Positions 39,493 to 48,330 of a stretch of 64,000 nucleotides of DNA are shown here, piece by piece. The notes beneath the pieces are model-generated. The model had not been told where the DNA came from. It was given only the letters and a program-made list of their open reading frames with translations, and did no database searches. Location: the NCBI RefSeq assembly GCF_000613185.1, contig NZ_CCBB010000002.1, forward strand, positions 310,001-374,000, written 5' to 3'. The DNA is from Mycolicibacterium cosmeticum. GTDB lineage: Bacteria; Actinomycetota; Actinomycetes; Mycobacteriales; Mycobacteriaceae. Both the position numbers and the translations under genes were made by a program. Every line of letters begins with the position of its first letter. The stretch's first letter is position 1.

Positions 39493-40785
39493 ATGCCCGC
39501 GTTGACACCCGACGAGATCAGCGCCATCGACGCCGCGCATGTCTGGCACCCCTACAGCACCATCGGCGCCGAGGCGCTGCCGCCCGTGGTCGCAGTCGGT
39601 GCCAAGGGCGCCTGGCTGACGCTGGTGCACGACGGCGCCCGGATCCAGGCGCTGGACGCGATGAGCTCGTGGTGGACGGCGGTGCACGGGCACGGTCACC
39701 CGGCGCTCGACGCGGCCATCACCGCGCAGCTGGCCACCATGAACCACGTCATGTTCGGCGGGCTCACCCACGAGCCCGCCGCCCGGCTGGCGCAGCTGCT
39801 GGTCGAGATCACCCCGGCCGGGTTGGAGACGGTGTTCTTCAGCGATTCGGGCTCGGTGGCCGTCGAGGTGGCGGCCAAGATGGCCCTGCAGTACTGGCGC
39901 AGCCGCGGCCGGCCGGCCAAGCACCGGCTGATGACCTGGCGGGGTGGCTATCACGGTGACACGTTCACCCCGATGAGCGTGTGTGACCCCGACGGCGGCA
40001 TGCACGAGCTGTGGACCGATGTGCTGACCCCGCAGGTGTTCGCCCCGCAGGTGCCGTCGGACTACGACCCGGGCTACAGCGCGGCGTTCGAGGCTCAGCT
40101 GGCCGAGCATGCCGGCGAGCTGGCCGCCGTCATCGTCGAACCCGTGGTGCAGGGCGCCGGCGGCATGCGTTTCCACGATCCCCGGTATCTGGCCGATCTG
40201 CGCGCCGCCTGTGACCGGCACGGCGTGCTGCTCATCTTCGACGAGATCGCGACCGGTTTCGGGCGCACCGGCGCGCTGTTCGCCGCCGATCACGCCGGGG
40301 TCAGCCCGGACATCATGTGCGTGGGTAAGGCCCTCACCGGCGGATACGTCACCCTGGCCGCCACGTTGTGCACGGCGGAGGTGGCACACACCATCAGCAC
40401 CGGCGAGCCGGGGACGTTGATGCACGGCCCGACGTTCATGGCCAACGCGCTGGCGTGCGCGGTGTCGGTGGCCTCGGTGGAGCTGCTGCGCAGCAGTGAC
40501 TGGCCCGCGCAGGTCCGCGCGATCGAGGCCGGTCTGCGCGCCGGGCTGGAACCGGCGCGGGAACTGTCGGGGGTGGCCGACGTCCGGGTGCTGGGGGCGA
40601 TCGGGGTGATCGAGATGGCCGAGCCGGTGGACATGGCGGTGGCCACCGAGGCGGCGTTGCGGTGCGGGGTATGGCTGCGGCCGTTCGGCCGGCTGGTCTA
40701 CGCGATGCCGCCGTTCATCTGCACCCCGGACGAGGTCGCGCAGATCGGTGCGGCGATGGTGGCGGTGGCGCGTGCGCTAGTCTGA
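39493..40785 (+). CDS. bioA: Adenosylmethionine-8-amino-7-oxononanoate aminotransferase
   Basis: A 430-residue PLP transaminase making 7,8-diaminopelargonate from KAPA with SAM as amino donor, the antepenultimate step of biotin synthesis. It opens with [29 protein letters not shown] binds [15 protein letters not shown] holds the PLP-ring Asp, and the Schiff-base Lys is in [14 protein letters not shown] near residue 55 is the SAM-pocket Trp pair typical of BioA. ATG 39493 agrees with a leaderless promoter. It is followed by bioF but has a separate promoter. Confidence 0.97.
   Translation: MPALTPDEISAIDAAHVWHPYSTIGAEALPPVVAVGAKGAWLTLVHDGARIQALDAMSSWWTAVHGHGHPALDAAITAQLATMNHVMFGGLTHEPAARLAQLLVEITPAGLETVFFSDSGSVAVEVAAKMALQYWRSRGRPAKHRLMTWRGGYHGDTFTPMSVCDPDGGMHELWTDVLTPQVFAPQVPSDYDPGYSAAFEAQLAEHAGELAAVIVEPVVQGAGGMRFHDPRYLADLRAACDRHGVLLIFDEIATGFGRTGALFAADHAGVSPDIMCVGKALTGGYVTLAATLCTAEVAHTISTGEPGTLMHGPTFMANALACAVSVASVELLRSSDWPAQVRAIEAGLRAGLEPARELSGVADVRVLGAIGVIEMAEPVDMAVATEAALRCGVWLRPFGRLVYAMPPFICTPDEVAQIGAAMVAVARALV
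40778..40783 (+). promoter_or_regulatory. -10 hexamer TAGTCT of bioF-bioD
   Basis: TAGTCT fits TANNNT and overlaps the end of bioA (its stop is 40783-40785). Transcription would begin near 40790, just before the BioQ box. Confidence 0.45.
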
Positions 40786-40793
40786 GCGGGAAT

Positions 40794-40806
40794 TGAACAC
40801 CGTTCA
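40794..40806. promoter_or_regulatory. BioQ operator in front of bioF
   Basis: TGAAC-ACC-GTTCA, a perfect 13-bp palindrome (around its centre base) identical, on the other strand, to the box between bioQ and bioB. It is the known type of site for the TetR-family biotin regulator BioQ. It overlaps the first base of the bioF Shine-Dalgarno AGGAGG (40806-40811). Confidence 0.85.
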
Positions 40807-40821
40807 GGAGGTGGTCGCACC

Positions 40822-41967
40822 GTGACCCGCACCGGTCTTTCGCCGCTGGCCTGGCTCGCCGAGGTCGAGCAGCAGCGCCGCTCCGCCGGGCTGCGCCGCG
40901 CGCTGCGGGTTCGCCCGCCGGTCGGCGCCGAACTGGACCTGGCCTCCAACGACTACCTCGGGTTGTCCCAGCATCCCGCCGTGCTCGACGGCGGGGTGCA
41001 GGCGTTGCGCACCTGGGGGGCTGGCGCGGGTGGCTCCCGCCTGGTCACCGGCAACACCGAGCTGCACGAGGAGTTCGAGACCGAACTGGCCCGCTTCACC
41101 GGCGCCGAATCGGCACTGGTGTTCTCGTCGGGCTACACCGCCAATCTCGGTGCCCTGGTCGCCCTGTCGGGGCCGGGGTCGCTGATCGTGTCCGACGCGT
41201 TGTCCCACGCGTCGCTGGTGGACGCGTGCCGGCTGTCCCGGGCCCGGGTCACCATCGCCCCGCACCGGGACGTGGCCGCCGTCGAAGCGGCGCTGGCCGA
41301 GCGGACCGAGCAGCGGGCGGTGGTGGTCACCGAGTCGGTCTTCTCCGCCGACGGTGTGCTGGCCCCGCTGCGCGAGTTGCACGAGGTGTGCCGCAGGCAC
41401 GGCGCGTTGCTGTTCGTCGACGAGGCGCACGGGATCGGGGTGCGCGGCACCGGTGGCCAGGGTCTGCTGTTCGAGACCGGGCTGGCCGGTGCTCCCGACG
41501 TGGTGATGACGACGACGCTGTCCAAGGCGCTCGGCTCGCAGGGCGGGGTGGTGCTCGGCCCGGAGGCGGTGCGGGCGCACCTGATCGACGCCGCCCGCCC
41601 GTTCATCTTCGACACCGGGTTGGCGCCGGCCGCCGTCGGAGCGGCCCTGGCCGCACTGCGCGTGCTGATCGCCGAGCCGCAGCGGGCGGCCGCGGTGCTG
41701 GCCCGCGCGACCGAACTGGCCCGGATGTGCGATGTGCCCGACGACCCCACCTCGGCGGTGGTGTCGGTGATCCTCGGCGAGCCCGAGGTGGCCGTCGCCG
41801 CCGCGGCGGCCTGCCTGGACCGTGGCGTGCGGGTCGGCTGTTTCCGGCCGCCGAGCGTGCCCGCCGGCACCTCCCGGCTGCGGCTGACCGCGCGGGCGTC
41901 GCTGTCCGCCGACGAGATGCAGTTGGCCCGCGAGGTGCTGACCGACGTGCTGGCGTCGGCTCGATGA
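40822..41967 (+). CDS. bioF: 8-amino-7-oxononanoate synthase
   Basis: A 381-residue PLP enzyme condensing pimeloyl thioester with alanine to KAPA. Landmarks are [34 protein letters not shown], the PLP Asp-His region [17 protein letters not shown], and the Schiff-base Lys in [15 protein letters not shown] 40822 has a clear AGGAGG 10 bases upstream. It is the first gene of a bioF-bioD unit with its own BioQ-controlled promoter. The length is standard. Confidence 0.97.
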   Translation: MTRTGLSPLAWLAEVEQQRRSAGLRRALRVRPPVGAELDLASNDYLGLSQHPAVLDGGVQALRTWGAGAGGSRLVTGNTELHEEFETELARFTGAESALVFSSGYTANLGALVALSGPGSLIVSDALSHASLVDACRLSRARVTIAPHRDVAAVEAALAERTEQRAVVVTESVFSADGVLAPLRELHEVCRRHGALLFVDEAHGIGVRGTGGQGLLFETGLAGAPDVVMTTTLSKALGSQGGVVLGPEAVRAHLIDAARPFIFDTGLAPAAVGAALAALRVLIAEPQRAAAVLARATELARMCDVPDDPTSAVVSVILGEPEVAVAAAAACLDRGVRVGCFRPPSVPAGTSRLRLTARASLSADEMQLAREVLTDVLASAR

Positions 41968-41974
41968 GGTCGCG

Positions 41975-42646
41975 ATGAGCGTGCTGTTGGTGACCGGCAC
42001 CGACACCGGTGTCGGCAAGACGGTGACCACCGCGGCGCTGGCCGGTGCGGCCCGGCAGGCCGGGCTGGACGTGGCGGTGTGCAAGCCGGTGCAGACAGGG
42101 ACCGCCAACGGCGACGACGACCTGGGGGAGGTCGGCCGGCTGGCCGGTGTCACCGCCCTGCACGGCGGCTGGCGTTATCCCGAGCCGTTGGCGCCGGTGG
42201 CCGCGGCGACGCGAGCGGGCCTGCCGTTGCCCACCAGGGCCGAGCTGGTCGCGTCGGTGCGGGCGGTCGATGCCCCGGGCCGGCTGACCCTGGTCGAGGG
42301 GGCCGGCGGGTTGCTGGTCGAGCTGGGGTCGGCCGGGGTGACGCTGCGCGATCTCGCCGTCGACCTCGATGCTCCGGTGCTGCTGGTCGTCGCACCCGGG
42401 CTGGGCACCTTGAACCACACCGCGCTGACGCTGGAATCTCTTGCCGCTCATGGCATTCCGTGTGCTGGACTGGTCATCGGGAGCTGGCCGGCCGATCCCG
42501 GGGTGGCCGAACAGGGCAACCGGGAGGCGCTGGCTCGGCTGGCGCCCGTGCGTGCCGTGTTGCCGGCCGGAGCCGCGCGTGCCGGCGATTTCGCCGCGAT
42601 CAGCGCCGCCGCTTTCGACCCGGGCTGGATCACGAGCCTGCGGTAG
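41975..42646 (+). CDS. bioD: Dethiobiotin synthetase
   Basis: A 223-residue ATP-dependent carboxylase closing the ureido ring of dethiobiotin from diaminopelargonate and CO2. The P-loop is [15 protein letters not shown] at residues 8-22. VCKPVQTG holds the catalytic Lys, and [16 protein letters not shown] the Mg-binding Glu and glycine loop. ATG 41975 is seven bases after the bioF stop; co-transcribed. Confidence 0.97.
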   Translation: MSVLLVTGTDTGVGKTVTTAALAGAARQAGLDVAVCKPVQTGTANGDDDLGEVGRLAGVTALHGGWRYPEPLAPVAAATRAGLPLPTRAELVASVRAVDAPGRLTLVEGAGGLLVELGSAGVTLRDLAVDLDAPVLLVVAPGLGTLNHTALTLESLAAHGIPCAGLVIGSWPADPGVAEQGNREALARLAPVRAVLPAGAARAGDFAAISAAAFDPGWITSLR

Positions 42647-42648
42647 CC

Positions 42649-43167
42649 ATGGCCCACTCGGTGGAACTGCTCCTGGACGCCGACACCGACCGGACGATCC
42701 GTGACCGCTGGGATGCGCTCACCGACGTGGGTATCCGCAGCCAGGCTGCCCACCGCGGGCCGAGCAACCGTCCGCACGTCACGGTGGCGGTGGCGGCGGC
42801 CATCTCCGCTGCCGTGGACGCCGAACTGACCGCGGTAGCGGCGACGATGCTGCCGCTGCCGTGCCGGATCGGCGCCCCTGTCGTGTTCGGACATGAGCCG
42901 TTCGTGCTGGCGCGTCTGGTCGTGCCGTCAGCGGAGTTGCTCGAACTGCAGGCACGTATCCATCGAATATGTTTGCCGCACATGACTACTGGCCCTTTCC
43001 CGCATGCCTGCCCCGGCAGCTGGACCCCACACGTCACCTTGGCCCGCAGGTTGCACGCTGCGCAACTGGAACGGGCGCTGCCGCTGGCGGGCGATGATCT
43101 GGACGCGACGTTCGTGCGGCTGCGGCGCTGGGACGGCGACACCAAGACCGAATACGCGCTCAGCTGA
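42649..43167 (+). CDS. 2'-5' RNA ligase-like 2H phosphoesterase
   Basis: A 172-residue protein with two HxT motifs, His43-Val-Thr45 (RPHVTVAVAA) and His128-Val-Thr130 (TPHVTLARRL), about 85 residues apart. This is the hallmark of the 2H phosphoesterase/LigT family that acts on cyclic or 2'-5' phosphates. It starts two bases after the bioD stop and is probably the last gene of the bioF operon, matching Rv1571 by position from memory. A link to biotin is not evident. It overlaps the convergent regulator by eight bases. Confidence 0.8.
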   Translation: MAHSVELLLDADTDRTIRDRWDALTDVGIRSQAAHRGPSNRPHVTVAVAAAISAAVDAELTAVAATMLPLPCRIGAPVVFGHEPFVLARLVVPSAELLELQARIHRICLPHMTTGPFPHACPGSWTPHVTLARRLHAAQLERALPLAGDDLDATFVRLRRWDGDTKTEYALS

Positions 43168-43471
43168 GCGGTTCCCGCAGGCGCCCGGACACGATGGCGT
43201 TCAGCGCGGCGATGTGACCGCGATAGGCGTCGCGCCCGGCGTCGGTGAGCCGGGCCCGCAGCTTGTGCCTGCTGCCCTCGAGCCGGCGTTCGGTGTGCAG
43301 GTAGCCGGCGTCCTCCAGGACGGCCAGTTGTTTGGACAGCGCCGAGTCGGACAACCCGAGATGGTCCTTCAGATAACCGAATTCGGCCCAGTCGGCGGCG
43401 TCCAGGGTGGCCACCAAGGTCAGCCGGGTGCTGGGGTGGATCAGGTCGTCGAAACGCGCGGCGTCAGGCAT
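43160..43471 (-). CDS. Winged-helix transcriptional regulator (MarR/ArsR-like)
   Basis: A 103-residue single-domain winged helix: IHPSTRLTLVATLDAADWAE, FGYLKDHLGLSDSALSKQLA as the helix-turn-helix with recognition helix, and VLEDAGYLHTERRLEGSRHK as the wing. No metal-binding Cys are present, so it is not a metal sensor. It is translated from an ATG overlapping the preceding membrane-protein stop by eight bases. Upstream of this two-gene operon lie two CTTTCC palindromes, the likely operators. The ligand is unknown; related modules pair such a regulator with a small membrane protein. Confidence 0.82.
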   Translation of the reverse strand: MPDAARFDDLIHPSTRLTLVATLDAADWAEFGYLKDHLGLSDSALSKQLAVLEDAGYLHTERRLEGSRHKLRARLTDAGRDAYRGHIAALNAIVSGRLREPLS

Positions 43472-43928
43472 GCGCCCACCGGCGGGTCACCCGCAGGATC
43501 TCCGGCCCGCCGAACCCGACCACCGCCGCGGCCAGGATCGCGGCCCATGTTCCGGCATGCCGGACACCGTCGGCGTGCAGCGCGAAACCGGCCGCGACGG
43601 TCAGGGCGACCAGGCTCAGCAGGATCCCGATCACCACCAGTGGCACCCGCGGGCCCGCGGTGGCGGCGCTGACCTGCACCCGGTCCGACCGGTGCCGGCC
43701 ACTGAGCAGCCGCGAGGCCACCGTGCTGTGCCCGAGGGCGAACGCGATCGTCGCGATGGTGGCCAGCCAGCGCGGGCCGAGGTCGCCGAGCACACCGAGT
43801 GTCACCCACGCGACGGCCATCGCCCACCAATAGCCGCGCGGCAGGCCGATCTCGGCGGCCACTCGGCGCCGCGCGTGGTCGGCGGTCTCCAGTGCGTTGC
43901 GGGCCCCCTCGGGCGTGATGTCGTCCAC
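43464..43928 (-). CDS. Small four-helix membrane protein, operon partner of the regulator
   Basis: A 154-residue protein with an N-terminal helical hydrophilic part (GARNALETADHARRRVAAEI) and four hydrophobic segments (about 34-52, 58-76, 98-118 and 126-142). GTG 43928 follows a GGGGAGG (43933-43939). I recognise no named family. Its position upstream of, and overlapping, the winged-helix gene suggests it is the regulator's sensor, partner or target. A minus-strand -35-like TTGACT at 43987-43982 and AAGCCT at 43964-43959 may be its promoter. Confidence 0.7.
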   Translation of the reverse strand: MDDITPEGARNALETADHARRRVAAEIGLPRGYWWAMAVAWVTLGVLGDLGPRWLATIATIAFALGHSTVASRLLSGRHRSDRVQVSAATAGPRVPLVVIGILLSLVALTVAAGFALHADGVRHAGTWAAILAAAVVGFGGPEILRVTRRWAHA

Positions 43929-43940
43929 GGCGCCTCCCCA

Positions 43941-43957
43941 CTTTCCGGTGTGGAAAG
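43941..43957. promoter_or_regulatory. Operator-like palindrome 1, CTTTCC-N5-GGAAAG
   Basis: Perfect 6-bp arms around GGTGT. The centre, 43949, is 26 bases from the centre of the second site. It lies just upstream of the membrane-protein start. Confidence 0.65.
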
Positions 43958-43965
43958 AAGGCTTC

Positions 43966-43984
43966 ACTTTCCGGCCGGGAAAGT
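43966..43984. promoter_or_regulatory. Operator-like palindrome 2, ACTTTCC-N5-GGAAAGT
   Basis: Perfect 7-bp arms around GGCCG. It overlaps the -35-like TTGACT of the leftward promoter and sits about 35 bases before ATG 44010 of the rightward gene, so one protein could shut both directions. Confidence 0.65.
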
Positions 43985-44009
43985 CAAGGCCCTCTGCCAT
44001 GCTTGGAGC

Positions 44010-44777
44010 ATGGACCGCGCAGCGATCATCCGCGCCGAATCCCGGCGACTGGCCGAGGTGCTGGCCGCCACGGCACCCGAGGCGACCTGCCCGACCTGCC
44101 CGGACTGGAATGCGCTGGACCTGCTGTGGCATCTCACCGAGGTGCACTGGTTCTGGGCGCAGGTGCTGGCGGGTGGTGCCAGGGCCGATGCCGATATCGG
44201 CGCCGTCGAGGCGGCCAAACCGCCGCGGCCGACCGATGTCGGCGAGCTGCTCGCGCTGCGCGAACAGAGCACCGAGGCATTGCTGGCGCAGCTCGACCGC
44301 CTCGACGACGCCGAACCGCGGTGGTCGTGGTGGAAGCCGGACCAGACCGTCGGCTTCACCCGCCGGATGCAGACCTACGAGGCGACCATGCACCGTGTCG
44401 ACGCCGAACTGACCGCGGGTCTGCCGGTCGGGTCCATCGCCGCGGACGTCGCTGCCGGAGCCGTCGACCACGCCGTCGACGTGATGTGGGGCTGGCTGCC
44501 CGACGGCGCGAGCTATGAACCGTCGGCCGTCGCGGAGTTCGTCGCCTCCGATGCCGACGCGCACTGGTTGGTCGAGGTCGGGCGGTGGAGTGCGCCGTCG
44601 GGCCGCAGCGCGCCGCGGGCCGTGCGGGCATCGGGTGGCCGGCCGACGGTGACGATCACCGCGCCCGTGCGTGATCTCGCGCTGTGGGCGTGGACGCGCG
44701 GCGGGTCGGTGGCGGTGACGGGGGAGCCGTCAGCCCGGGCGGCGTTGCGCGATGTCGTCGCCAACGGCATGGGATAG
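44010..44777 (+). CDS. Maleylpyruvate isomerase-type (DinB-like) thiol-dependent enzyme family protein
   Basis: A 255-residue protein. The N-terminal DinB-like four-helix bundle carries the three metal-ligand histidines typical of the family: LLWHLTEVHWFWAQVLAGG near 35-55 and ATMHRVDAELTAG near 130. A C-terminal MDMPI domain (residues 180-250, DLALWAWTRGGSVAVTGEPS) follows. Actinobacterial members use mycothiol and mostly have unknown substrates. ATG 44010 has CATGCT 6 bases upstream (43998-44003), a plausible leaderless start under the twin palindromes. Its 3' end overlaps bioQ by 48 bases in convergent orientation. Confidence 0.82.
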   Translation: MDRAAIIRAESRRLAEVLAATAPEATCPTCPDWNALDLLWHLTEVHWFWAQVLAGGARADADIGAVEAAKPPRPTDVGELLALREQSTEALLAQLDRLDDAEPRWSWWKPDQTVGFTRRMQTYEATMHRVDAELTAGLPVGSIAADVAAGAVDHAVDVMWGWLPDGASYEPSAVAEFVASDADAHWLVEVGRWSAPSGRSAPRAVRASGGRPTVTITAPVRDLALWAWTRGGSVAVTGEPSARAALRDVVANGMG

Positions 44778-45356
44778 TGCCGAATCACCTTGCGCGGCAA
44801 GGCCGTCGATGACGATGGTGAGACCGAACGCGAACCGGCGGGACGGTTCGGCGGTCAGAACGGACTGGCCGTCGGGCAGGGTGGCGCCCGCGGCGTCCCA
44901 CTGCAGCCGGGATTGCTCGTCGGCGGTGAAGCCGAGCACGTAGTAGACGACGGTGCGGGCGGCCAGTTCGGTGTCGGCGGCGGCGACGCCCGCGGCATCG
45001 GCGGCAGCGGCAAGCCGGGTGACGATCTCGGTCATGGCGGCCGATTGCCCGGCGGCGAAACTGGCCGACACCAGTTCGGCGCCGTCGGTGTGCGAGAGCA
45101 GCGCGTCGCGCAGCCGGTGGCATCCGCCGGTGATCTGCTCACGCCAGCCGGTCGCGGCGGACCGGTCCAGCGCGGGTTCCAGGATCCGATCGGCCACCGC
45201 ACCCAGGAGTTCCTGTTTGTTGGCGAAGTGCCAGTACAGGGCGCCCGGGCTGACGGTGAGTTCGCGCGCCAGCCGGCGCATGGTGAGGTCGGCCATCCCG
45301 AAGTTGTCCAGGATCGCCGTCGCGGCATCGACTACGTCACGTTTGTGCAGCTGCAC
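44730..45356 (-). CDS. bioQ: TetR-family biotin regulator BioQ
   Basis: A 208-residue repressor. The N-terminal helix-turn-helix is LTMRRLARELTVSPGALYWH, with FANKQELLGAVADRIL completing the DNA-binding domain. The C-terminal ligand domain is all-helical. Established work in actinobacteria shows BioQ represses biotin genes by binding a TGAAC-N3-GTTCA-type site, and such boxes occur here before bioF and between bioQ and bioB. GTG 45356 has TAGAGT 6 bases upstream, so the message is predicted leaderless and the box at 45372-45384 overlies the promoter: autoregulation. Confidence 0.92.
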   Translation of the reverse strand: MQLHKRDVVDAATAILDNFGMADLTMRRLARELTVSPGALYWHFANKQELLGAVADRILEPALDRSAATGWREQITGGCHRLRDALLSHTDGAELVSASFAAGQSAAMTEIVTRLAAAADAAGVAAADTELAARTVVYYVLGFTADEQSRLQWDAAGATLPDGQSVLTAEPSRRFAFGLTIVIDGLAAQGDSALSHAVGDDIAQRRPG

Positions 45357-45362
45357 ACCGTT

Positions 45363-45368
45363 ACTCTA
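45363..45368 (-). promoter_or_regulatory. -10 hexamer TAGAGT of bioQ
   Basis: TAGAGT (minus strand) fits TANNNT and lies 6 bases before GTG 45356, a predicted leaderless start. Confidence 0.55.
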
Positions 45369-45371
45369 ACC

Positions 45372-45384
45372 TGAACGGTGTTCA
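45372..45384. promoter_or_regulatory. BioQ operator between bioQ and bioB
   Basis: TGAAC-GGT-GTTCA, exact reverse complement of the bioF box at 40794-40806. It is centred 22 bases before the predicted bioQ start and upstream of bioB, so it can control both. Confidence 0.85.
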
Positions 45385-45412
45385 AGTCAGGTAGGGGTTG
45401 TCGGACTGTTAG

Positions 45413-46420
<1,008 letters not shown>

Positions 46421-46432
46421 AAACGGGTGGTG

Positions 46433-46669
46433 ATGACAGACGAAGTTCCGGTGTTGCCCGCGCCCGTCGGGGCCGGGGTGTACAACGTCTACACCGGGGG
46501 CCCGGCCGGCAGCACCGTGCCGACCGCCGCCCAGCTCGGTCTGGAGCCGCCCCGGTTCTGCGCCGACTGTGGCCGCCGGATGATCGTGCAGGTCCGACCC
46601 GACGGCTGGTGGGCCAAATGCTCGCGCCACGGACAGGTCGATTCCAAGGATCTGGACACCAGGCGATGA
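46433..46669 (+). CDS. bsaP: Biotin synthase auxiliary protein BsaP (Rv1590-like)
   Basis: A 78-residue protein with three Cys, Cys43 and Cys46 in FCADCGRR and Cys63 in WAKCSRHG. The N-terminus is Gly/Pro-rich ([11 protein letters not shown]). It matches, by recollection, the mycobacterial protein next to bioB reported to carry an iron-sulfur cluster and to be needed for BioB activity in actinobacteria. ATG 46433 is preferred to two GTG codons just upstream. It is 12 bases after bioB and overlaps the next gene as ATGA, so co-production with BioB is expected. Confidence 0.85.
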   Translation: MTDEVPVLPAPVGAGVYNVYTGGPAGSTVPTAAQLGLEPPRFCADCGRRMIVQVRPDGWWAKCSRHGQVDSKDLDTRR

Positions 46670-47289
46670 CCGTTCTGCAGGCGGATATCGTTGGTACCCC
46701 CAAGGTTTCGCGACTGTCCGCAGCGCTGCGCGTCTTTGTCGGGGTGGCGTGCAGCGGTCTGCTGATCGGTGCGCTGTGGGCCTGGCTGGCGCCGCCGATC
46801 CACGGCGTGATCGCGCTGACCAAGAGCGGCAACAGGACCACGGCCTACCTGGGTAACGAGTCCGACAACTTCTTCCTCGGCGAGTTCCTCCTGGTCGGCA
46901 TGCTCTCCGGCCTGGCGGTGGTGGCTGCGGTGCTGGTGTGGCAGTGGCGCGCGCATCGGGGGCCCGTGCTGCTGGCCGCGCTGACCCTGGGTGCCGCCGG
47001 CGCCGCCGGCGCCGCCGCCGGCATCGGGGCGGTGCTGGTGCGCTGGCGCTACGGCGTCGTCGATATCGGCGCGGCACCGGTCACCCCGGAGCACCGCATC
47101 CACTACGTGACCGAGGCGCCCGCGGTGTTCTTCGGCCACGGCGCGTTCCAGATCGCCGCGACCATCGTGCTGCCCGCCGCGGTGGCCGCACTGGTCTACA
47201 CCTTCACCGCGCTGTCCACCCCGCGTGACGACCTCGGTGCCTGGCCGCCGGTGGAATATCCCGCCGGGCCGCGGATCCCGCAAACGTAG
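46666..47289 (+). CDS. DUF2567-type membrane protein
   Basis: A 207-residue protein with four hydrophobic segments (about 22-45, 72-95, 102-125 and 165-188) and a periplasmic part between the first two ([20 protein letters not shown]). It corresponds to Rv1591 in the bioB-Rv1590-Rv1591 order of M. tuberculosis, from memory. No reaction is known. Translation is coupled to bsaP by ATGA, so a role in biotin handling is possible but not shown. Confidence 0.82.
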   Translation: MTVLQADIVGTPKVSRLSAALRVFVGVACSGLLIGALWAWLAPPIHGVIALTKSGNRTTAYLGNESDNFFLGEFLLVGMLSGLAVVAAVLVWQWRAHRGPVLLAALTLGAAGAAGAAAGIGAVLVRWRYGVVDIGAAPVTPEHRIHYVTEAPAVFFGHGAFQIAATIVLPAAVAALVYTFTALSTPRDDLGAWPPVEYPAGPRIPQT

Positions 47290-47387
47290 CCCCCACAAAG
47301 CGCGCCGCCGCAGATACATTCAACAGGCTCACAGCTGAATGTCAGCAAATTGCAGCCACGAAAAAGTATCTGAGTGAGGGTTTGGTC

Positions 47388-48326
47388 ATGCGCATCGTGT
47401 CGTTCGGTTTCCAGACGTGGGGCGTGCAGACGCTCCAGGCGTTGGTCGATCTCGGGCACGAGGTTGCGCTCGCCGTCACCCACCCGGCCAGCGACGACGC
47501 CTACAAGGGCATCTTCTCCGATTCGGTCGAGGAACTCGCGCACGAACTCGGCATCCCGGTGCACCTCACCGAGCGCGTCGACAACGAGACCATCGACCTG
47601 GTCAAGCGGGCCGAGCCCGATGTGATCGTGGTCAACAGCTGGTACACCTGGATGCCGCCGGAACTGTACGAGCTGCCGCCACACGGGACGCTCAACCTGC
47701 ACGACTCCCTGCTGCCGAAGGGCACCGGTTTCTCGCCGGTGCTGTGGGCCCTGATCAGTGGCGAGTCACAGATCGGGCTGACGATCCACCGGATGGACAA
47801 GGACCTCGACACGGGGGACATCCTGGTGCAGCACGCCCTGCCGATCGGTCCCACCGACACCGGAACCGAACTCGTCGAGCGCGGTATCGCGTTGATCCCA
47901 GGCGCCCTGAAGGAAGCGCTCGGCGCGCTGGAATCCGGGACCGCGCAATGGCGGCCGCAGAACAAGGCCGAGCGCACCTACTTCCACAAGCGCTCCGAGC
48001 GCGACAGCCTGGTCGACTGGAACTGGCCGGCCGAGGCGCTCGAGCGGTTGGTGCGCGCGCTGTCCGAGCCCTATCCGCGCCCGTTCACGTTCTACCGCGG
48101 TGAGCGGATCGAGATTCTGGAAGCCAAGGTGTCCGAGATCCGTTACGGCGGAACGGCGGGCCGGGTGATCGTGCAGGAGGACGGCGGTGCCGTGGTGTGC
48201 GGCCCGCAGGCGTACCTGGGCGGCAACCGAGGCCTGGTGGTGACCAAGGTGCGCTCCGCCGACGGCGCCGAACACAGCGGGGACAAATTCTTCCGGCGCG
48301 GCGGTTATCTCACCAGCCAGGCGTGA
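47388..48326 (+). CDS. Formyltransferase, probably for an amino sugar
   Basis: A 312-residue protein with the 10-formyl-THF-dependent transferase fold. The catalytic Asn and His are in LNLHDSLLPKGTGFSP near residue 106, and the Asp in DKDLDTGDILVQ near 142. The Fmt-like C-terminal domain (WNWPAEALERLVRALSEPYP; FYRGERIEILEAK) is present. A real Fmt is expected elsewhere, and HDSLLPKGTG differs from the Fmt consensus (HxSLLPxxRG). With an ATP-grasp gene four bases downstream, a sugar or small-molecule N-formyltransferase is more likely. ATG 47388 follows GAGGG (47376-47380). Confidence 0.8.
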   Translation: MRIVSFGFQTWGVQTLQALVDLGHEVALAVTHPASDDAYKGIFSDSVEELAHELGIPVHLTERVDNETIDLVKRAEPDVIVVNSWYTWMPPELYELPPHGTLNLHDSLLPKGTGFSPVLWALISGESQIGLTIHRMDKDLDTGDILVQHALPIGPTDTGTELVERGIALIPGALKEALGALESGTAQWRPQNKAERTYFHKRSERDSLVDWNWPAEALERLVRALSEPYPRPFTFYRGERIEILEAKVSEIRYGGTAGRVIVQEDGGAVVCGPQAYLGGNRGLVVTKVRSADGAEHSGDKFFRRGGYLTSQA

Positions 48327-48330
48327 TCCG

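Noticed and set aside
47382..47390. TTG 47382 as start of the formyltransferase
   Set aside because: ATG 47388 has correct spacing from GAGGG and directly precedes the conserved RIVSFGFQTWG strand.
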